DNA of 64,000 nt, taken from the NCBI GenBank assembly GCA_021848465.1, contig JAJZUP010000002.1:284524-348523 (forward strand), given 5' to 3'. Below are positions 53,111 to 61,648 of this stretch, piece by piece; positions within the stretch are counted from its first letter, which is position 1; each line of letters opens with the position of its first letter. The position numbers and the translations under genes were made by a program. The notes below the pieces were generated by a model. It worked only from the letters and a program-made list of their open reading frames with translations. It was not told the origin of the DNA and did not search any database. The stretch is from Pseudomonadota bacterium. Lineage in GTDB: Bacteria; Pseudomonadota; Gammaproteobacteria; Burkholderiales; Gallionellaceae.

Positions 53111-53375
53111 TTTCATTCCCAAGCGATAGTGAAGTTCAACCAACGCTACAGTCCGCAGCCAGTCCTCTCAGCATTTCTACAGGCAAGCCTTTTTTTCATG
53201 GCCGCCCCCCAAAGTCAAATGTGAAAATTCGACAACCAGAAGTTTAAGCATAGCAGCGACAAATAGTGACGCATAAAAGCGTTCCCTCACGCACGTCTCC
53301 TGTTTGCATGTGACATAAGCTGTCGTATCTCCCCATATGATCCCTCGTATGTCACTTTCCCCACAGGGTCATCCG

Positions 53376-53765
53376 ATGAAGTCCAAAAAACACACCCGTC
53401 AACCTAACCAGCAGCTAACACAACGAGTCCGCAGAATCTTGCCCCCACTGCAACCGCCGGAAAACTGCAACCTCATGCCCAATGAATCGAGCGTGGAGTT
53501 TTATTCCAGAATGGAACCCTTCCGCCGCAAATGCGAAGCACGAGCTGTATTACTGTGGTTGGTAGAAGGGAAAGATATTGAGAAATATTTCAGTGAGGTT
53601 TCGCAGAAACGCAATCGACGCGCCCTCACCACACTCAGACAAGATATGTACTGCCTTTATCAAGATATTTCCAAAGCAGACTCCTCGCTGGAATTAATAC
53701 TGAAGGAGAGATTAGCGCCTCTTGGGATTTTTGATGTAGCGGATGGTGCTACCGGCAATTCCTGA
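53376..53765 (+). CDS. Hypothetical protein, mobile-element type
   Basis: 129-residue basic protein (MKSKKHTRQPNQQLTQRVRR). The C-terminal helical region has FRRKCEARAVLLWLVEGKDIEKYFSEV, which resembles small ICE/phage proteins of unknown function. An earlier in-frame ATG lies at 53337; the ribosome site is unclear. Divergent from the FtsZ-like gene. Confidence 0.5.
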   Translation: MKSKKHTRQPNQQLTQRVRRILPPLQPPENCNLMPNESSVEFYSRMEPFRRKCEARAVLLWLVEGKDIEKYFSEVSQKRNRRALTTLRQDMYCLYQDISKADSSLELILKERLAPLGIFDVADGATGNS

Positions 53766-53956
53766 AAAGTAAATTCCGAGATAAATGAGCGGCGCTCTAT
53801 CCCTTCCTTGAGTATCATTTTCATGACACTCAAGCGGCTCCACCGAAAAACCCATTCGGCACTCTCATCGTGCCCAATTCGGCGCGACAAAATGCATTAG
53901 CGGAAACAACGTCTGCATTTTCACCATGCGTATGTCAGCATATGTCGCATTGAAAC

Positions 53957-54385
53957 TTACAGATTTTCCAGCGCGTCCAAAATGGCCGGATCGTCGTATT
54001 TTCCGAGTGCAGATAAAACCGTCTTTTTCCTTTGCGGATCCAATTCATCCAGCCCCCAATGGAGCAATTCGCTTGCAATGCTGATGTCCCGCTCAAACAT
54101 TACTTTTAGGGTTGCCAATGCCAGCGATTTCAATGCCACCATATTTCCGGCAAGCCGTTGAACCACTTCGACACTTGCATCATGTGCGAGCCGTTCATAA
54201 CTCTCGACCGACAGGTGTTCTTTTGCCGCCAATTCAATTCGGACACGGCTGGACGGATGAGAGACCAGCGTATCGAATAATTCCGCATGGGCAGAATCAT
54301 CGTCGAGAAATCCGATTAAAACATCCAGCGATTTATGAGAAATTTCGATGGCAGTTTTATGGTCTACGCTGAGTGTTACTTTCAT
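53957..54385 (-). CDS. HEAT/LRV-repeat protein, unknown function
   Basis: 142-residue helical-repeat protein. SHPSSRVRIELAAKEHLSVE, YERLAHDASVEVVQRLAGN and LLHWGLDELDPQRKKTVLSAL follow the leucine-rich-repeat-variant/HEAT pattern of a short right-handed solenoid used in protein binding. It starts at ATG 54385 with GGAGCG before it. Unrelated to its neighbours except by location between the two FtsZ-like genes. Confidence 0.65.
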   Translation of the reverse strand: MKVTLSVDHKTAIEISHKSLDVLIGFLDDDSAHAELFDTLVSHPSSRVRIELAAKEHLSVESYERLAHDASVEVVQRLAGNMVALKSLALATLKVMFERDISIASELLHWGLDELDPQRKKTVLSALGKYDDPAILDALENL

Positions 54386-54542
54386 ATTCGCTCCTTTGCA
54401 AAAAAGTTGCCAAGCGCAACTCGAGTCATCTTATTCAGCCAAGCGACGGCTTGTGACGCACTGCGAAACGAAGCAGATATTTGAACTTGATTGCGATCAG
54501 ACGCCCCTGGATCGATGGTGCACGGCACCATCGGCTGTGAAG

Positions 54543-54998
54543 CTATGACAGGTTAACCGGCCTGCTGGTCTGCCTTGAGCATGAGTGTGTCTCGGTCATA
54601 AGGGATAAACAACTCGCAGGACGTATCCCCATCGCCGCGAATACAAAGAGCCGAACCATTGTCTTGCGGCACGGGTGCAGTGACCAAACTCTGTCGCAGT
54701 ATTGTCTATACGATGCGGCATTGCTGGGCGCACCGCTCTCGCAAACAACGATCAGGGGAAAACCGCTGGATTCGGCAAAGCCCCGCAACTGTTCCCATAA
54801 ATGCCCATCCTGTTTTGGCAAGCTACTGCCATCCAAGCTTGCTTGGAGAATCACAAAAATCGGGCTTTGAGTTCCGCTGATGCACTCACTCATGCATCGT
54901 CCGGCAAACCGGCGCATGGTCGCCTCCAGCTCTGTGGCATTATCTGGCACGCAATCCAGATAAAGCGGCGCATCCTCTATCTCGCCAAGCGCCTGGAT
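54543..54998 (-). pseudogene. Frameshifted 3' remnant of an unidentified gene, fused to nucleotidase copy 2
   Basis: The frame reads ALGEIEDAPLYLDCVPDNAT, SPIFVILQASLDGSSLPKQD, LWEQLRGFAESSGFPLIVVC and so on, with a RecA/AAA-like hydrophobic-strand feel but no clear motif. Near 54670 one base appears lost. The other phase then reads PVPQDNGSALCIRGDGDTSC and LFIPYDRDTLMLKADQQAG with a TAA at 54553-54555, which looks like the original end. It is joined to nucleotidase DNA at 54998. Original function not recognised. Confidence 0.55.
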
Positions 54999-55377
54999 CA
55001 GCGGATAGAAACAGTTGCGCGCCGAAGGCCGAAATGTAGGGATGCGTGCTCTCGCCGCGCGTGAAGGCCGCACGGCTGATATTCAGATTATGGTGTTTGA
55101 TCGAATTGAAAATGCGCAGCCCGGTATCCGCGCTGTTGCGCGACAACAGGATCACCTCCACGCGCGGATTGGCGGGGTCATGCTCATTCAGCGCTAGCAA
55201 CTTCCTCACCAGACTAAACGCCCCCCCCGGCTCCAGCGGAATCTCTTCGCGCTCGACCTGGTAACGGCAGTAGGCTTCCACGCCCTCCGTCTCAAACACG
55301 GAGTGGCTATCGTCCAAGTTAAACAGAGCGCGGGAGGAAATGGCGACGGTTAGTTTTTCTTGCGGTTGGGGTTTCAT
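54998..55377 (-). pseudogene. Truncated copy of the 5'-nucleotidase (N-terminal 127 codons)
   Basis: Near-identical to the N-terminus of the nucleotidase at 50454-51362. It starts MKPQPQEKL and runs through ISRAAFTRGESTHPY to FLSAD, then diverges into unrelated sequence in another frame (PGAWRDRGCAAL). The catalytic FDGDAVLF region is missing, so it cannot be active. One substitution (V to G) lies at GGAFSLVRKL. It marks a recombination junction. Confidence 0.88.
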
Positions 55378-55380
55378 AAA
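54998..55380. repeat. 383-bp direct repeat, copy 2
   Basis: Partner of 50983-51365 (98.4% identity by my count of 6 differences). The repeat pair bounds about 3.6 kb containing the PD-(D/E)xK-like, FtsZ-like and HEAT-like genes and the frameshifted remnant. Confidence 0.95.
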
Positions 55381-55455
55381 TATCGGCACAGGTTAATCAA
55401 CCGGATGGCTGAAAAGCTCATGTTTTTGTCAGAGACATCACTTCATTACCTGGTC

Positions 55456-55638
55456 TTATCTAAAGCGCACTACGAATTTAGCTCCGTTTGCACCACAGTA
55501 AACACAATTACTTAAGCCTAGAGGGTTATGAGGATAGTGTCCGATCCCCTTTTTTGCACAATCTGGACACCAATTTTGACCACATTTTGTACAACGCAAC
55601 ATCTGACCGCTACATTTGCAATAAGAGCATTTAACCAT
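55456..55638 (-). CDS. Small double zinc-ribbon protein
   Basis: 60 residues with eight Cys in CxxC pairs: CSYCKC, LRCTKCGQNWCPDCAKKG and CVYCG. Likely binds two zinc ions. ATG at 55638; the upstream sequence is AT-rich with AAAAAGGAAAA as ribosome site. No family assignment; zinc ribbons like this occur beside phage-defence genes and in regulators. Confidence 0.65.
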   Translation of the reverse strand: MVKCSYCKCSGQMLRCTKCGQNWCPDCAKKGIGHYPHNPLGLSNCVYCGANGAKFVVRFR

Positions 55639-55736
55639 GTTAAATTTTCCTTTTTCTTTTTAAGGTAGTTACACTCAAAACTTCATCATTTCATTAGCTC
55701 AAACTAATAGGACTTATTCCTAATTGCTAAACTGAC

Positions 55737-56426
55737 TCAAGGTACGAAAATTACCCCATCTTTCGGCTCCAAAGTATCTGGGTAGAAATCAACATCACCT
55801 ATGTAGATATTTTCAAACCACAGAGAGGTTTCTTCGCAATACCTAGGCACAACGAATACTTTTTTGTTTTCAGCTGATGACAAAAAAGTACAGGGTCCAA
55901 CATTGGGAGGACTTTTCCAATGAATACTCAATCTATATCCAGCATGCCCACATAGTATGCCCAATATTTTTTCTGATGGAGGAACTCCCAAGTCCAACGA
56001 CATCTCATGTTTTTGGGCAACAAGCTCCATAGCTACACTGACAGTTATCTCGTTCAGGAAAAGATTAAGCTGGTTAGTTGATTTAGCCAACTCTTTTGCG
56101 ACATCGACTGAAATGTCAATTGGATATTGAAATTCCAATGAATTACCACTCCCCACCAAAATAGCTGCAATTTTTGCGTCCAGATATTCAAGGCGGGTGA
56201 ACCATAGAAATGCATCGAACTGAGATAGTAGAGATGCATTCTCATTGTCCAACCTTTCCAATCCGATAATGACAAAAGCGTCATATCCTTGCGTTAATAG
56301 ATACTTTAGTGCATCTGGTGTAGCACACCGATATTCCGAAATATCCAAATCCACACCATTGCGGTGAGGCGTCGGACGAAACTGCATAGCCGCAGCCAGA
56401 TTTAGGATTTTGCTATCATTATCCAT
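55737..56426 (-). CDS. Conserved hypothetical protein in the FtsZ-like neighbourhood
   Basis: 229-residue soluble protein. The N-terminal half has alternating strands and helices (YDAFVIIGLERLDNENASLL, LDAKIAAILVGSGNSLEF), and SILNLAAAMQF opens it. The C-terminal half is strand-rich (CTFLSSAENKKVFVVPRYC, FENIYIGDVDFYPDTL). AT-rich and divergent from the second FtsZ-like gene. No family recognised. Confidence 0.6.
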   Translation of the reverse strand: MDNDSKILNLAAAMQFRPTPHRNGVDLDISEYRCATPDALKYLLTQGYDAFVIIGLERLDNENASLLSQFDAFLWFTRLEYLDAKIAAILVGSGNSLEFQYPIDISVDVAKELAKSTNQLNLFLNEITVSVAMELVAQKHEMSLDLGVPPSEKILGILCGHAGYRLSIHWKSPPNVGPCTFLSSAENKKVFVVPRYCEETSLWFENIYIGDVDFYPDTLEPKDGVIFVP

Positions 56427-56792
56427 ATGACATTAATTCTCCGTATTGAGTCGTTCGACAAGATAACTCAGACATAAGACAAGATATGTCACACAAATAA
56501 GCACTGGATGAATTAATCGCCACACCAGGACCTCGCACGCGCGAAACACAATGCCATCATATTGCTACCTGTAGAGGTAGCCCCATGCCGCTATCCGTAT
56601 ACAACCCTTGCCAATCATCAGCATACGTTGGCAATTTTGATCCAAGCGGCCACAAGCCCGGCCGAGGCTTCAACGATAGATATGGGAGCCTGCGTTTCTG
56701 AAAAATTGAGCCGCCTAAATAATCTCAACGTCACATGCTGCCGCATTGGTGAATAGCATTGCTGAGAGCATAGAGACATACATTTGCATACA
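56427..56792. other. Divergent promoter region between 55737 gene and FtsZ-like gene 2
   Basis: 366 bp. Contains the perfect hairpin GCTACCT-GTAG-AGGTAGC (56564-56581). A 64-codon open frame (56562-56756, TTG start) includes a plausible-looking helix (ILIQAATSPAEASTIDMG) but lacks a ribosome site; I leave it unassigned. No other gene seen. Confidence 0.4.
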
Positions 56793-57599
56793 ATGACACC
56801 CAAAAACAAAATGACGACGGAGCAAGGGGATAGCCCGTATATTTTGGCTATCGGCATCGGCGCGCTAGACCAGTCTGCGCTGTGCCGGATCCAAACCATC
56901 AGCTTGGGCAATATCAGAGTCGCTTCTGTAACTGACGAAAAAATACCAGAAGCCACTCGGTCATTGATTGCAAAGGCAGACCTTCTGTTCATCATCGCCG
57001 ATTTAGATTGTGTGGCTGAGTCAAACCTCGTCCCCATGATCGGAGGCATGGCCAGGCAGCGTGGCAGCCTATCCATAGGAATTGTAGTAGCTTCCACCGC
57101 AAAAAAACCGGGGGAGTCCGAACGTAGAACTAAGAGGCTTGCCGAATTCGTGGATGCCTTGATCCTGATCCCATGTCAGCCAATCGCCACTCCGCAAGAA
57201 ACTGAAAATTGTGTCGATGCCATAGTCAAGACCATCGCAGACATCCATGGTGCCATCACCAACATCGGCATGGTCAATCTCGATTTTTCCGATTTGAAAA
57301 TCATCCTGACCAATGCCGGCATTGTCAAAATGGGGATAGCTTGTGCATCGGGAGTAGATCGAGCCGAGCGTGCGACCCTATGCGTGTTGGAGAAGCTCAA
57401 ACAGGCAGGGCTGAAAAGCCATACCGCCCGCAGGGTGCTTATCTATGTCGAGTCGACTGATTCCTTAACCTTAAGTGAAGTTTGCACAGTCCTCGATTTT
57501 TTTGACCATTTATCTCCTCAGCAGCTTGTCCTCATTGCCTCAGCGACCAACAATCAGATGGGGGAGCGTCTGTGCCTGACCATGTTCGCCACAGAGTAG
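56793..57599 (+). CDS. FtsZ-like protein with degenerate nucleotide site but intact T7 loop
   Basis: 268-residue FtsZ homologue. The N-terminal domain keeps the fold (YILAIGIGALDQSAL, ADLLFIIADLDCVAESNLV, GIVVAS). It has lost the GVGGGGGN and GGGTGTG glycine loops and a segment around the sugar-binding helix. From residue 159 it follows the FtsZ C-terminal domain: GMVNLDFSDLKIILTNAG contains the T7 loop NLDFSD (162-167), then MGIACASGVDRAERAT, ARRVLIYVESTDSLTLSEV and RLCLTMFATE. There is no C-terminal tail for FtsA/ZipA. Start at ATG 56793 is uncertain. Complements the GTPase-only protein at 52463. Confidence 0.85.
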   Translation: MTPKNKMTTEQGDSPYILAIGIGALDQSALCRIQTISLGNIRVASVTDEKIPEATRSLIAKADLLFIIADLDCVAESNLVPMIGGMARQRGSLSIGIVVASTAKKPGESERRTKRLAEFVDALILIPCQPIATPQETENCVDAIVKTIADIHGAITNIGMVNLDFSDLKIILTNAGIVKMGIACASGVDRAERATLCVLEKLKQAGLKSHTARRVLIYVESTDSLTLSEVCTVLDFFDHLSPQQLVLIASATNNQMGERLCLTMFATE

Positions 57600-57717
57600 C
57601 CGGAACCGGAAGTAGCGAGCAAAGTTTGAGATGGACTTCACTCGGCTTGGTAGACACCTCACGCTCCGTCAGCTATATCGAGCGGGGGAATATCTCCGAT
57701 TAAAGCACTTCACGCTA

Positions 57718-60015
57718 TTAAGGAGTTGTATCCTCCCATGCCGAGAAACCGGCATCTTGATAAAGCGCGCTGTATAGCGAAAACACACGTTGTTCAACGG
57801 CCTGCTGAAACGCGACAACTCGTTCAGAATCCCAATGCCGTTTATTCTGTTCATCCGATGGGGAACATCTTTCCCATAGCTCCCATTGCTCAGCTTGGAT
57901 TTTACTATTTGACAAAATAGCCTCATCATCGCCGATTTTTTGTCTAGGGGACACATCACCATCGCTGCGATTACGGCTACTCTCCCATACCCGTACGTTG
58001 CCAATGCTATTTCCAGTCAAGCGGTAATCCTTATCCTCCCCAAGAAACCTAAGTAGGCAATCTGCATCACTGCCGCTGCCCTGCCAGTCACTCCAGTGAG
58101 AAGCAGGCAAAATATGATCGTAGTCGAAAGGCGTATCTTCTTCACGCCCCGCCACCGGACTACCAGGAAGTTCACTTACATAATCACGTTGTAACCAGAG
58201 CAAAAGTGGATGTTGGTATCTCCCACTATTCCCGTTGCTCTTCCAAAATCGACCATAAAAATTCCTCGCATTCCGAAGATCATCATCTTCATTCTCAACA
58301 TAGAATCGTTTCCAGCCTACCAGAGGCATAGCGAAGTTTTCCACCTTCGCTTTAATAGCGTCCGGCACCATTTTCTCTAATACCTCTGGGGCGTACATGT
58401 CCATCGCCACTTGCTCTTCCAATAACTTGTCGTATACCCCCTTGAGCGATCTTTCTGTCCCACCCAACAGGGCAAAGGCAAGCCGGCTAGCCTTGGCAGT
58501 GTCTGTGACGCACAAGTTCCAGAAGAGCACGAAGCGGATCAAATCGGCTCGCTCTTTGACATCAATACGCGCCGCCTCACCGCCATTTTTGAGAAGCCAG
58601 TAGAGTAGCACCTGGAGTAACGGGCGATCGAGCAACCAGAGCGCGTGAGCAGGGAGGCCTTTTTTGAACTCTCCCTCCTTCTCATATTGCAGTGCCTCGC
58701 CCAAACGGGCGAACAGATGCTTCAGCCTGCCCCCCTCAATCAGTGGCAACAATGCTGCTCCCATAAATGTTGTAGTTCCCCCCATACCATCAACATAAAC
58801 CCGGCTCCGCAACAGTTTCGCAAACTGCTGCTTGTCCAGCGTTTCCTGATCCGGTAATGATTTTCCATTCTCGTCGCGGCAATTGGCAGCGGCCAGGCGC
58901 ACAGCAGTGATGACAATGCTGGTGGATGAAAGCATTCCGGCGAGATTGTAGTCACGCTGTTCATTACCCGGATTGCGCAGTGACTCAACCAAATCATGCG
59001 TATCCGGGCAATGGTGCTTTACAACTGAATAAATGTAATCTTCATTCGTCAGCAGGGTTGCATTAGAGCCGACGCGCTTGAACAAAATAGCCAAAGCGGG
59101 ATCGCCCTTTTCATCCGTGTCATTCGCATGAATCCGACCTGAATCTACCTGTACCATCGGAAATTCAAGTGCAAGCATGCGTCCAAGTGCAGCATGCAAG
59201 GACGCCACCCGCGCTTTCAACTCTTGCGAGGACAATAGACGATCAAGCTCCTCTTGTTGCGCAGTAACAATTTCCCACTTACCGTCCTTTTCCCGTTCCT
59301 GCCAGTTCGGGATTGCCTTCAGCTTCTGGTTAAGCTGCTGCGTCCAGCCATCCAGCGATGCATCCTGGAGATACCATTTGACCATGCACACCAAATCAAC
59401 GGGCAAGCTCAGCCCTGCAGAGAATGGCTGCGCCTTTCTGAAATCAGGGAATCCCCCCGCCTCTAACCGAGCAACCTCATGTTCATCTTCATCAATGTGC
59501 CTCGCAGCATGTTCATAGATGCGCCTTGCTTTTTGTCGGTCAGCAACTGACAGTCGCGTATTTGGATCTTGACGTTGAAACCCAAAGGGATGATTCTCAG
59601 TGGTGACCCGATAGCTGAACAGGTGCTCAGACTCCGGCTCATCGGCAAAATCTATCCAGATGCGCCGATCCATCTCCTGCCGCTTCCCGGGCCAGCCAAC
59701 CAACATGGCGAGTGTACGTTGCTGCCCATCGAGCAATCCGAGAGCATCTTCCTCCAGTTTTTCTGATTTGCTTTCACCAGCCCGACGAACAAGCGTCCCT
59801 TTTTGAATCGGCTCCAACATAAAACAGCCAACCGGAAATCCACGCAACAAGCTATCCCACAACTCGATAAGCTGTCTCGGCTTCCAGACCGAACCTCGTT
59901 GCAGCATTGGAAGAACAATGGGGATTCCCTCTGAATTTCCCCCGCATCGGTCCAACCATTCGGTAATGCTCACTCGTCCGATCATCGAATCTTTAAATAA
60001 GATTTGTTCCAACAT
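57718..60015 (-). CDS. GmrSD-like DUF262/DUF1524-type restriction protein
   Basis: 765-residue single-chain protein. The DUF262 domain holds VLPMLQRGSVW and LGLLDGQQRTLAML (DGQQR at 96-100). A long helical middle follows, and the C-terminal HNH-type part contains DYDHILPASHWSDW and NSIGNVRVWESSRN, as in DUF1524. GmrSD-type proteins are type IV restriction enzymes that cut modified phage DNA. GGAGG lies 5 nt before ATG 60015. Next to a WYL regulator and DUF2779 nuclease, it is the core of a defence-like cluster. Confidence 0.85.
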   Translation of the reverse strand: MLEQILFKDSMIGRVSITEWLDRCGGNSEGIPIVLPMLQRGSVWKPRQLIELWDSLLRGFPVGCFMLEPIQKGTLVRRAGESKSEKLEEDALGLLDGQQRTLAMLVGWPGKRQEMDRRIWIDFADEPESEHLFSYRVTTENHPFGFQRQDPNTRLSVADRQKARRIYEHAARHIDEDEHEVARLEAGGFPDFRKAQPFSAGLSLPVDLVCMVKWYLQDASLDGWTQQLNQKLKAIPNWQEREKDGKWEIVTAQQEELDRLLSSQELKARVASLHAALGRMLALEFPMVQVDSGRIHANDTDEKGDPALAILFKRVGSNATLLTNEDYIYSVVKHHCPDTHDLVESLRNPGNEQRDYNLAGMLSSTSIVITAVRLAAANCRDENGKSLPDQETLDKQQFAKLLRSRVYVDGMGGTTTFMGAALLPLIEGGRLKHLFARLGEALQYEKEGEFKKGLPAHALWLLDRPLLQVLLYWLLKNGGEAARIDVKERADLIRFVLFWNLCVTDTAKASRLAFALLGGTERSLKGVYDKLLEEQVAMDMYAPEVLEKMVPDAIKAKVENFAMPLVGWKRFYVENEDDDLRNARNFYGRFWKSNGNSGRYQHPLLLWLQRDYVSELPGSPVAGREEDTPFDYDHILPASHWSDWQGSGSDADCLLRFLGEDKDYRLTGNSIGNVRVWESSRNRSDGDVSPRQKIGDDEAILSNSKIQAEQWELWERCSPSDEQNKRHWDSERVVAFQQAVEQRVFSLYSALYQDAGFSAWEDTTP

Positions 60016-60056
60016 TGATTCCTCCATTCATCTTTCCTTCCCCCGTTGTCTTTGCA

Positions 60057-60398
60057 CTAGCAGATGTGCGAACAAACTATCGCGGTAGACTCAACCTCGG
60101 CTGCATTGATCCGTTGGAACACCCGCTCATCTTTAGTGTGCTGAGCGGTAGTGTTTGCCTCCGCATCGCCGCAGTCCGATGGCCTGAGATAGAAGCGCAG
60201 GGAACCACATTTTTCCTTTACCTGCGAGGCCACCAGTTGAGAGTCAAGCATCTCCAGGTCTTCGGACAGCCGCCACAGCAGGTCGAACCAGGCATCAGGA
60301 CAAGTGATGCCGAACTCCATCCCTGTATTTGACCGGCCCATATCCCGATAAAGAACGGGGAACCGCTGCTGCAACTTCGACTGCAACTCATTATCCAC
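60057..60398 (-). CDS. Small protein of a KEKxGxLRFY-type family, perhaps 3' truncated
   Basis: 113 residues. GITCPDAWFDLLWRLSEDLE and SQVKEKCGSLRFYLRP are the hallmark of a widespread phage/accessory family that normally ends in a C-terminal Cys pair (E.C..CG). Here the protein ends ...VCSHIC with a stop where the zinc knuckle would continue, so it may be clipped. It lies 41 bp upstream of the GmrSD-like start on the same strand. Role unknown. Confidence 0.6.
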   Translation of the reverse strand: MDNELQSKLQQRFPVLYRDMGRSNTGMEFGITCPDAWFDLLWRLSEDLEMLDSQLVASQVKEKCGSLRFYLRPSDCGDAEANTTAQHTKDERVFQRINAAEVESTAIVCSHIC

Positions 60399-60519
60399 GC
60401 GCTGCCTCCTTGTTATTTTCCCAGATCAAAACCTTATGGCACTGGAATATCAAGACTGATGCCGTGCCAAATGAATTCGCCCCCGCTGTACGCAATTTTC
60501 AGGCAGAGGCGCACCTCCG

Positions 60520-60627
60520 TCACCAACTATCTAGCCCTTGCTTCAAAAGCACAATGACCTCATCCGGCCAATAAACACGAACCCAACCCTCCGGCGTTTC
60601 ACGTTCGTTATCAAGGAAAACATGCAA
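60520..60627 (-). pseudogene. Truncated cyclic-phosphate-processing receiver (cREC-like) remnant
   Basis: 35 codons from a TTG (60627) read LHVFLDNERETPEGWVRVYW and PDEVIVLLKQG, then DSW and a stop. This is the opening of small cREC-type receiver proteins (usually LFLDDER.TP.GW...). The normal continuation with LDHDLG is missing. It sits in the gap between the WYL regulator and the 60057 gene. Identification by eye. Confidence 0.55.
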
Positions 60628-60655
60628 GCGCGTAAGTCTGATTGAGCCGCACCCA

Positions 60656-61642
60656 CTAATTATCACTTCGCATAGGGAGTTCATCTTGAGCAGCTGATTT
60701 ACAAATATTGCTCACGGCATCGCCAAACCCTCGCAGCCACCAATCCAGCATCGCCGTATCCACCACAGTCGCGCTGATCTCATAGACATCGTCCAATTCC
60801 TGGACTTGCTGGTCTGCTGAAAGCGGTGACTCCAGCAGGTGAAAACCTGCTTCTTTTTCGATGCGGAAGGTCAGTCTGATTTTCTGCCCCTCTCCATAGC
60901 CGAAGCGCCCATCGTTATCGTATTGCTCCAGATCGAAATCCTTGGGGCGCTCGAATGTCAGGGTTGATGCCTGCGCGGCATGAATGCGGTGCAGCGCCAG
61001 GCTGCGCTCGTTGTCGTAGTCTTTGAAGCGACAAACCAGATACAGCCGCTCACCTTGTTGTGCGAGGCCTAGCGGCATTACGTCGGCTTGAGTGCGCTTA
61101 CCTGCGGCATTTTCATAATCCACGAACAGCCACTGGTTGGCATACAACGTATTGCTGACTTGCTCAAAAACTCCAGGTTTTACTTTGGGCGGAAGCAGGG
61201 GCTGGTTGGTACTGACCACGCGCACCTTCATTAACCATTCGCGTTCGCGCTTGGCATTAGAATACGGCGCGAGGTTGGCTCGCGCCTGAGTAAAAAAACC
61301 GTCCATGGTTTTCATCAAGCTGGCGGGCAACAGGTTGCGCAGGTGCTGCTCGGCCAAAGAGAGCAACAGCGACTCCTGCTCGGTGAGCATGGGCAGCGCC
61401 AGACCTCGCGCGCGGTCTTTCCAGCTATAGCCGTAAGGTTTGCTGCGGTCGTCGCGCTCAATCTCAAAATGCTCACTAAGCATTTCCAGTTGACGTTGCA
61501 CGGTGCGCAGATCGCGGCCGACTTCAGTATCGACCAGTTGTTCGTGCAATTCCTTGGCGGTGACTTTTCGGTTGCGCGGAATGCGGCGCATCAGTTCCAG
61601 CGCAAGCAAAACAGTTTCCTTGGTGTCGGGACGTTTGGGCAT
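60656..61642 (-). CDS. WYL-domain transcriptional regulator
   Basis: 328-residue regulator. N-terminal HTH (~1-75: KETVLLALELMRRIPRNRKV, VGRDLRTVQRQLEMLS), WYL domain (~150-220: LFVDYENAAGKRTQADVMPL, RLYLVCRFKDYDNERSLALH) and a WCX-type C-terminal extension ending LDWWLRGFGDAV. WYL regulators sense nucleic-acid-like ligands and control defence islands. It is 6 bp downstream of the DUF2779 gene. Confidence 0.9.
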   Translation of the reverse strand: MPKRPDTKETVLLALELMRRIPRNRKVTAKELHEQLVDTEVGRDLRTVQRQLEMLSEHFEIERDDRSKPYGYSWKDRARGLALPMLTEQESLLLSLAEQHLRNLLPASLMKTMDGFFTQARANLAPYSNAKREREWLMKVRVVSTNQPLLPPKVKPGVFEQVSNTLYANQWLFVDYENAAGKRTQADVMPLGLAQQGERLYLVCRFKDYDNERSLALHRIHAAQASTLTFERPKDFDLEQYDNDGRFGYGEGQKIRLTFRIEKEAGFHLLESPLSADQQVQELDDVYEISATVVDTAMLDWWLRGFGDAVSNICKSAAQDELPMRSDN

Positions 61643-61648
61643 ATTTCC

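Noticed and set aside
56562..56756. 64-codon frame upstream of FtsZ-like gene 2
   Set aside because: TTG start, no ribosome site, includes a hairpin; left as intergenic.
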